Source: JBOFDK01 sp051650305 (GTDB lineage: Bacteria > Bacillota > Clostridia > Lachnospirales > Cellulosilyticaceae). From it: a stretch of DNA of 17,191 nucleotides. The position numbers and the translations under genes are program-made. The notes beneath the pieces were generated by a model. The model was not told the DNA's origin and did no database searches. It saw only the letters and a list, made by a program, of their open reading frames with translations. Below are positions 13,546-17,191 of the stretch, piece by piece (the first letter of the stretch is position 1; every line of letters starts with the position of its first letter). Location: contig JBOFIT010000073.1 of the NCBI GenBank assembly GCA_051650305.1, positions 1 through 17,191 of the forward strand, read 5' to 3'.

Positions 13546-14748
13546 TTACTTTAATACCTCTAAGGCTTTTTGAAGTGCACCATCTTTTTCTTTACTTAAA
13601 GTTCCTGTTGTCACAAGCTCTAAAGTCCCTTCTACCATTGGCTTTTGGATCATATCAGGCGTCACGCCCTTATCTCTTATGACTTGGTTTTGTGCGGTAT
13701 AAATGACACCTGTTGTTACCACAAGGCCTGACCCATCCTCAAGTGCGATGCGTTCTTGTACCGTACCATTACCTGTCGTCTTCTCGCCAATGATTGTTGC
13801 TCGTTTTTGTTCTTGCATCGTTGCTACAAAAGCTTCTAATGCACCTTGTGTGTAGCGACTTGTTAATACCACTAAAGGCTCCGTATATTTACCATCTAGT
13901 GTATCATAACTTATTGTTTCATCCTTATAGTTCTTCACTGTAAAGACTTGCTGTGCATCTAAGAAAAGATCACATAACTTAAGGGTCTCATCAATGTTAT
14001 CACTATACGTATCTCTTAAATCAATGATAAAACGGGTAGCACCTTGCATTTTTAATTGCTCCATATGAGTTGCTACTTCATCAGCAGTTCCTTTTACTAT
14101 ACCATCTAATAAAATATAGCCCACACCGTTGTCTAGCAATTCACTTTTAACTAATTCGATGGTTACAAGGCTAGCCTTTAATGGAATATGTCTTTCATTA
14201 CTTCCATCATTATCTACTACCGTATAGTTCACAATATCAGAACCACTATACATCAGTTTATCATAAATCTGTACTTCATTAGACCCCATCGCAGGCGTAC
14301 CATCTATTGCCGTAATCTTATCGCCTACCTTAATATCTGCAGCTTCTGCCGGAGACCCCTTTATGACCTCTGTAACGATGAGATACTGATTCGTAAGTCC
14401 CCATGCATACTTAATGCCTGTTCCCACATAATTGCCCACTGACTCCTCTTTTTGCTTATTAAACTCGTCAGCTGATAAATACATGGTATACGGGTCTTCC
14501 AAGCCATACACATAACCACGGTAAAGGCCCTCTGTCAAATCATCTTCCTCTACCTGATCAATATAATAAGTCTCTATTGCCTGATTAATATAAGCAATCT
14601 TCCCCTTATCGAAGACGACCTCCTTACCATGGACCTCTACCTTACCCTTATTTCTATTACCGAATAATCCAAAAGCATAAATGCTCCCAACACCAATGCA
14701 CCCTATCAGCACACCTACACCCATTCCAACCAACATTCTCCTCTTCAC
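13546..14748 (-). CDS. S41 protease paralogue lacking catalytic residues (pseudo-protease)
   Basis: The product has 400 residues with the same architecture as the adjacent protease: signal anchor (about 6-28), YGLEDPYTMYLSADEF (81-96), PDZ domain (about 108-195) and an S41 fold. Gap-free alignment over the 39 residues of the active-site region places Gly302 where the neighbour has Ser293 and Asn327 where it has Lys318 (TGNGTVQ instead of FGKGIVQ). Gln331 is kept. DLRNNTGG has become DLRDTYSD. The frame is otherwise open and full length, so this looks like a maintained inactive paralogue, perhaps a scaffold or regulator of the active copy, not decay. It starts at GTG after GGAGGT. The RAYT element ends immediately upstream of that ribosome binding site. 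Confidence 0.88.
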   Translation of the reverse strand: MKRRMLVGMGVGVLIGCIGVGSIYAFGLFGNRNKGKVEVHGKEVVFDKGKIAYINQAIETYYIDQVEEDDLTEGLYRGYVYGLEDPYTMYLSADEFNKQKEESVGNYVGTGIKYAWGLTNQYLIVTEVIKGSPAEAADIKVGDKITAIDGTPAMGSNEVQIYDKLMYSGSDIVNYTVVDNDGSNERHIPLKASLVTIELVKSELLDNGVGYILLDGIVKGTADEVATHMEQLKMQGATRFIIDLRDTYSDNIDETLKLCDLFLDAQQVFTVKNYKDETISYDTLDGKYTEPLVVLTSRYTQGALEAFVATMQEQKRATIIGEKTTGNGTVQERIALEDGSGLVVTTGVIYTAQNQVIRDKGVTPDMIQKPMVEGTLELVTTGTLSKEKDGALQKALEVLK

Positions 14749-14759
14749 ACGCTACCTCC

Positions 14760-14779
14760 GGGACAGTTCATTATTTTTA
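14760..14779 (+). repeat. Left inverted end of the RAYT element
   Basis: GGGACAGTTCATTATTTTTA. It shares the GGGAC core and TCATTA tract with the right end and with the direct repeats at 3280-3316 and 3346-3382. Confidence 0.75.
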
Positions 14780-14871
14780 TTTGTCTTTTTATTAAGTTGA
14801 ATAGTTTTTTGCTATTTGTTAATACTCTCATATATTTATTTTATTATAAAATCATGAAAGGATGATTAAGA

Positions 14872-15774
14872 TTGCCAAGAATAGCTCGTCTTAAAACACC
14901 CGATAATATGTTTCACATTATGATTCACAGTATCTCTGAAATTGATTTATTCCGCGATACAGAAGATAAAGATATGTACCTGCATTTAATCGAAACTTGT
15001 AAGCTCAAGTATCCTTTTAAAGTCTATGCCTTTTGCTTGATGGATACGCATGCTCACTTTATTTTTGATTGTTTTGGTAGCGACATTTCAAAAATCATGC
15101 ATTACCTTAATCTATGTTATTCTATGTATTACAATAAAAAATATGCTAGGCGTGGCCCTCTTTTCCATGACCGTTTTAAAAGTAAAATCATTGATTCTTA
15201 CCGCTATCTAGCTAATCTCTCACTTTATATCCACCGTAACCCCCTTGATCTTCTAAAAGAACAAGAAAACTTACTCACCTATCCTTACAACAGCCTCATT
15301 GACTATGTCCATGGTAGCAATCGTTTTTCCATCCTGGATCTAGATTTTCTTACCCATACACTTGGCCTCTCAACACCTGAAAATCGTCGTATTTACCTCC
15401 AACAACTGGATACAACGCTAGATCCTGATACATTAGAAGAACTCGAACTTCCTCTCATTCTTACACAAACTCAAAATGAAAAAACTTATCTATCACGTAT
15501 TATTTCGCCTGAAATCATTTTACACTTTATTGCTTCAAAATTCCAACTTTCTCCCACATTACTTCACGTGAAATACAACCATAAATTGACACATTTTAGA
15601 GCTGCTTGCTGTTTTATGTTGAATTCCTTCAGCAGTCTTTCCCATAAAAATATCTGTAAATTATTAGGCAATATCACCCAAAGTCGTGTCTCTAATCTCA
15701 TTGCTAAGGGACTCGAGCTTTCACGCTCTACATCCTGGGTCGAAGAGTTTATTAAGCTTAATTATATTGCTTAA
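14872..15774 (+). CDS. REP-associated tyrosine transposase (Y1/HUH) with DnaA-C-like tail
   Basis: The product has 300 residues. This IS200-like single-strand transposase has the HUH motif in DTHAHFIF (H60, H62), a PLFHDRFKSKII segment (96-107) and the probable nucleophile Tyr119 in SLYIHRNP. It starts at TTG, supported by AAAGGA 9 nt upstream and by the conserved family start MPRIAR. The C-terminal third (about 210-285, HFRAACCFML, then KNICKLLGNITQSRVSNLI) resembles the helix-turn-helix of DnaA domain IV, a fusion known among Firmicute Y1 transposases. RAYTs are usually single-copy and act on dispersed palindromic repeats. Here the gene is bounded by GGGACRGTTC inverted ends, with related repeats 11 kb away. 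It runs against the surrounding operon. Confidence 0.9.
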   Translation: MPRIARLKTPDNMFHIMIHSISEIDLFRDTEDKDMYLHLIETCKLKYPFKVYAFCLMDTHAHFIFDCFGSDISKIMHYLNLCYSMYYNKKYARRGPLFHDRFKSKIIDSYRYLANLSLYIHRNPLDLLKEQENLLTYPYNSLIDYVHGSNRFSILDLDFLTHTLGLSTPENRRIYLQQLDTTLDPDTLEELELPLILTQTQNEKTYLSRIISPEIILHFIASKFQLSPTLLHVKYNHKLTHFRAACCFMLNSFSSLSHKNICKLLGNITQSRVSNLIAKGLELSRSTSWVEEFIKLNYIA

Positions 15775-15797
15775 TTTATAGACTCTATTCTAAAAAA

Positions 15798-15831
15798 ACC
15801 TATGTCACTCATTTTGCATGAGCTCATAGGT
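15798..15831 (+). terminator. Hairpin downstream of the transposase gene
   Basis: ACCTATG (15798-15804) pairs with CATAGGT (15825-15831), with an inner CTCAT/ATGAG stem, 24 nt after the transposase stop. A preceding A-run and a short following T-tract (CTTT) make it a weak terminator on plus; on minus it is followed by TTTTTTT, so it may terminate transcripts coming from the murein hydrolase gene. Confidence 0.55.
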
Positions 15832-15862
15832 CTTTAAGTGTGTCCATATTTGAACTTTTTTC

Positions 15863-15927
15863 TAGCTGTCGCATTTTATTTACTTAACCAACGCTACTAT
15901 CATGAGGCTTACGTTGGTTTTCAGCTA
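15863..15927. repeat. Nested inverted repeats at the right end of the RAYT element
   Basis: TAGCTG (15863-15868) pairs with CAGCTA (15922-15927), enclosing AACCAACG (15886-15893) paired with CGTTGGTT (15912-15919). The structure adjoins the inverted end, as expected for the foldback a Y1 transposase recognises, though it could also be a terminator of the hydrolase transcript. Confidence 0.5.
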
Positions 15928-15945
15928 AAATTAATGAACCGTCCC
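15926..15945 (-). repeat. Right inverted end of the RAYT element
   Basis: On the minus strand: GGGACGGTTCATTAATTTTA. It overlaps the last base of the TAG stop codon of the murein hydrolase gene (TAGGGACGG). Confidence 0.75.
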
Positions 15946-17072
15946 TATTTACTTAAGTAATTCCATGGGTTGGTGTGTTTGTTGTTGATGCGGACCTCGA
16001 AGTGACAATGGTTACCGGTAGAGTACCCTGTACTCCCTATCTTAGCAACCTGCTGTCCTTTGGTGACTTTTTGCCCCACACTCGCTGTCAATGATGAGTT
16101 ATGCCCATAAATAGTGGTTAAGCCACTTCCATGGTCAATAATAATCGTTTTTCCGAATCCACGTACATTCCCTGATGTGATGACAACCCCATCTGCTGCT
16201 GCTACGACAGCTTTACCATAAGGTGCCGGTATATCAATCCCTTGATGGAATTCATTGGTATTAAAAATAGGGTGATTTCTCGGATTATAATCTGAGCTTA
16301 AGCGATAATGCCCTGGAACTGGCCAGCCAAACTTACCACCATTGTACTTGAGTGTACTATTTTGTGTAAGTCTTGCGATTTCCTTTTCCAATGCCTTTGA
16401 TGCTTCCTCAAAATCATCAATCTGTGCATGCAGTGATGTACTCTTTTGTTCAAGTATCCCTACACGCTTATTTTTTTCTTTGCGTTTGCTTTCTAAGTCA
16501 TCACGGATAGCCACTTGCTTGGTATGAATCGTTTGAAGTGCTTCTTCTTCCTTTTCTAATACCTGCTGATGCTCTGCAATGATTTGTTCTTGCGCTTTAT
16601 ACTCATCTAAAAGCTGATTATCATACTCTGAGATGACTTTTATGTATTGTGTACGACTTAATAGCTCTGATAGACTTCCTGATGAAAACACAAGTTTCAT
16701 ATAGTCGCCCTTGCTATTTTTGTACATCTGAACCATACGTTTTTTTGTTGCCTCGTATTGGTAGTCCTTTTTCTCTATGGCACCTTCAAGCTCGACTTTC
16801 ACTTGTGAGATTTGTGCTTCTTTTTCTCCAAGCTGTGTTTCAAGGGCCATTACTTCGTCCTCTACTTTTATAATCTCACCATCTAGCTTCTCAATCTCTG
16901 CTTGTGCTTGTTTTTTTTCAGCTTCTGCTTGCTTCAGTTCACTCTGAGCATTCTTAATGTTTTCCTTTGTATTGCTCAGCTCTTCCTTTTTATTGGATAA
17001 GCTTGAGGCACTTAGTGGGATCTGCCCTATCATAAGGCCCGCTAATAATAGTGCTATGTATCTTCGTTTCAT
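15945..17072 (-). CDS. Murein hydrolase, M23/LytM with coiled coil (EnvC/PcsB/CwlO-activator type)
   Basis: The product has 375 residues: signal peptide (about 1-24, cut near SASS), two long Glu/Lys/Gln-rich coiled-coil stretches (about 25-115 and 150-238) separated by MYKNSKGDYMKLVFSSGSLS (116-135), and a LytM endopeptidase domain (248-375). Zinc ligands His276 and Asp280 (HQGID) and His357 (HCH), with catalytic His324, are all present, so it should cut peptidoglycan crosslinks. The ATG follows AAGGAGG that overlaps the stop codon of ftsX, 11 nt away, so translation of the two is coupled. In this family the coiled coil binds FtsX, and FtsE ATP hydrolysis switches on the hydrolase at the septum. 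The TAG stop abuts the RAYT element; the protein end (NPWNYLSK) looks native. Confidence 0.93.
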   Translation of the reverse strand: MKRRYIALLLAGLMIGQIPLSASSLSNKKEELSNTKENIKNAQSELKQAEAEKKQAQAEIEKLDGEIIKVEDEVMALETQLGEKEAQISQVKVELEGAIEKKDYQYEATKKRMVQMYKNSKGDYMKLVFSSGSLSELLSRTQYIKVISEYDNQLLDEYKAQEQIIAEHQQVLEKEEEALQTIHTKQVAIRDDLESKRKEKNKRVGILEQKSTSLHAQIDDFEEASKALEKEIARLTQNSTLKYNGGKFGWPVPGHYRLSSDYNPRNHPIFNTNEFHQGIDIPAPYGKAVVAAADGVVITSGNVRGFGKTIIIDHGSGLTTIYGHNSSLTASVGQKVTKGQQVAKIGSTGYSTGNHCHFEVRINNKHTNPWNYLSK

Positions 17073-17083
17073 AGTCCCCCTCC

Positions 17084-17191
17084 TTATACCTTAAGATGCT
17101 TACGTATGGCAATACAGCTACCTATCGTACCAATGCCTACGCCTAATACCACAAAAATAGGTACCAGTCCTTGCATAATGACATCTATTGG
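17084..17191 (-). CDS. ftsX: Cell-division protein FtsX, C-terminal end
   Basis: Thirty-five codons and a TAA stop remain; the rest of the gene lies beyond the window. The fragment reads PIDVIMQGLVPIFVVLGVGI then GTIGSCIAIRKHLKV: a final transmembrane helix with the short basic IRKHLKV tail typical of FtsX. Its stop codon overlaps the ribosome binding site of the murein hydrolase gene, and this ftsX - M23 order supports the assignment. FtsX pairs with the ATPase FtsE, presumably encoded just outside. Confidence 0.85.
   Translation of the reverse strand, partial: PIDVIMQGLVPIFVVLGVGIGTIGSCIAIRKHLKV

Larger units (their letters stand above)
14760..15945. mobile_element. RAYT transposase element bounded by inverted GGGACRGTTCATTA ends
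   Basis: GGGACAGTTCATTATTTTTA (14760-14779) and its inverted counterpart at 15926-15945 match at 18 of 20 positions and bracket a single plus-strand transposase gene. The left end abuts the GGAGGT site of the pseudo-protease gene and the right end overlaps the TAG stop of the murein hydrolase gene, so the unit fills the junction between two operon genes read in the opposite direction. I see no clear target duplication. The boundaries follow from the repeats and neighbouring genes and are otherwise inference. Confidence 0.65.

Noticed and set aside
13546..14748. Pseudogene call for the second S41 protein
   Set aside because: The frame is intact over the whole family length with its own ribosome binding site; only catalytic positions changed, so an inactive but functional protein fits better.

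Overview
The window reads as low-GC Firmicutes chromosomal DNA, most likely an anaerobic member of the Clostridia (Lachnospiraceae/Cellulosilyticum-like). This rests on strong AGGAGG/GGGGG ribosome binding sites, frequent GTG/TTG starts, PadR and S41 families, and an ftsX - M23 hydrolase - ctp gene order. The exact organism is an inference. Most genes lie on the minus strand; the plus-strand exceptions are an AP2 protein, a rhomboid-like protein and a transposase.

Layout. 1-275 is the start of an exported protein (minus). 489-2973 is a polar amino-acid ABC importer, binding lipoprotein -> permease -> ATPase (minus), with a consensus promoter upstream and a hairpin between the lipoprotein and permease genes. 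2980-3566 is an unusually rich gene-free stretch: the importer promoter, a cluster of DnaA-box-like 9-mers, two 37-bp direct repeats, a small inverted-repeat unit and a terminator hairpin. 3567-5280 is a PadR regulator overlapping a beta-lactamase-fold serine hydrolase, with a palindromic operator inside its own promoter. 5450-7429 is transketolase, with a perfect 19-bp palindrome at its promoter. 7624-8673 is an AP2-repeat protein with an HNH remnant; it converges on a PurK-like ATP-grasp gene, and both coding ends lie inside one perfect palindrome. 9751-10389 is a membrane-anchored protein of unknown function, and 10605-11441 a rhomboid-like protein with a zinc ribbon.

11460-17191 is a cell-division/cell-wall cluster on the minus strand: ftsX (partial), an FtsEX-activated-type M23 murein hydrolase, two S41 carboxy-terminal proteases and a MinJ-like membrane protein. 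The upstream S41 copy has lost both catalytic residues, so the pair is one pseudo-protease plus one active protease. The cluster is interrupted between the hydrolase stop codon and the ribosome binding site of the first protease gene by a 1.2-kb element. That element carries a REP-associated (Y1/HUH) transposase with a DnaA-domain-IV-like C-terminus, bounded by inverted GGGACRGTTCATTA ends. Related GGGACGGGTCATTA units form the direct repeats near 3.3 kb.

The most notable points are the RAYT element and its repeat family, the S41 pseudo-protease/protease pair, the DnaA-box cluster far from any visible replication gene, and the shared palindrome that gives two convergent proteins the same six C-terminal residues.
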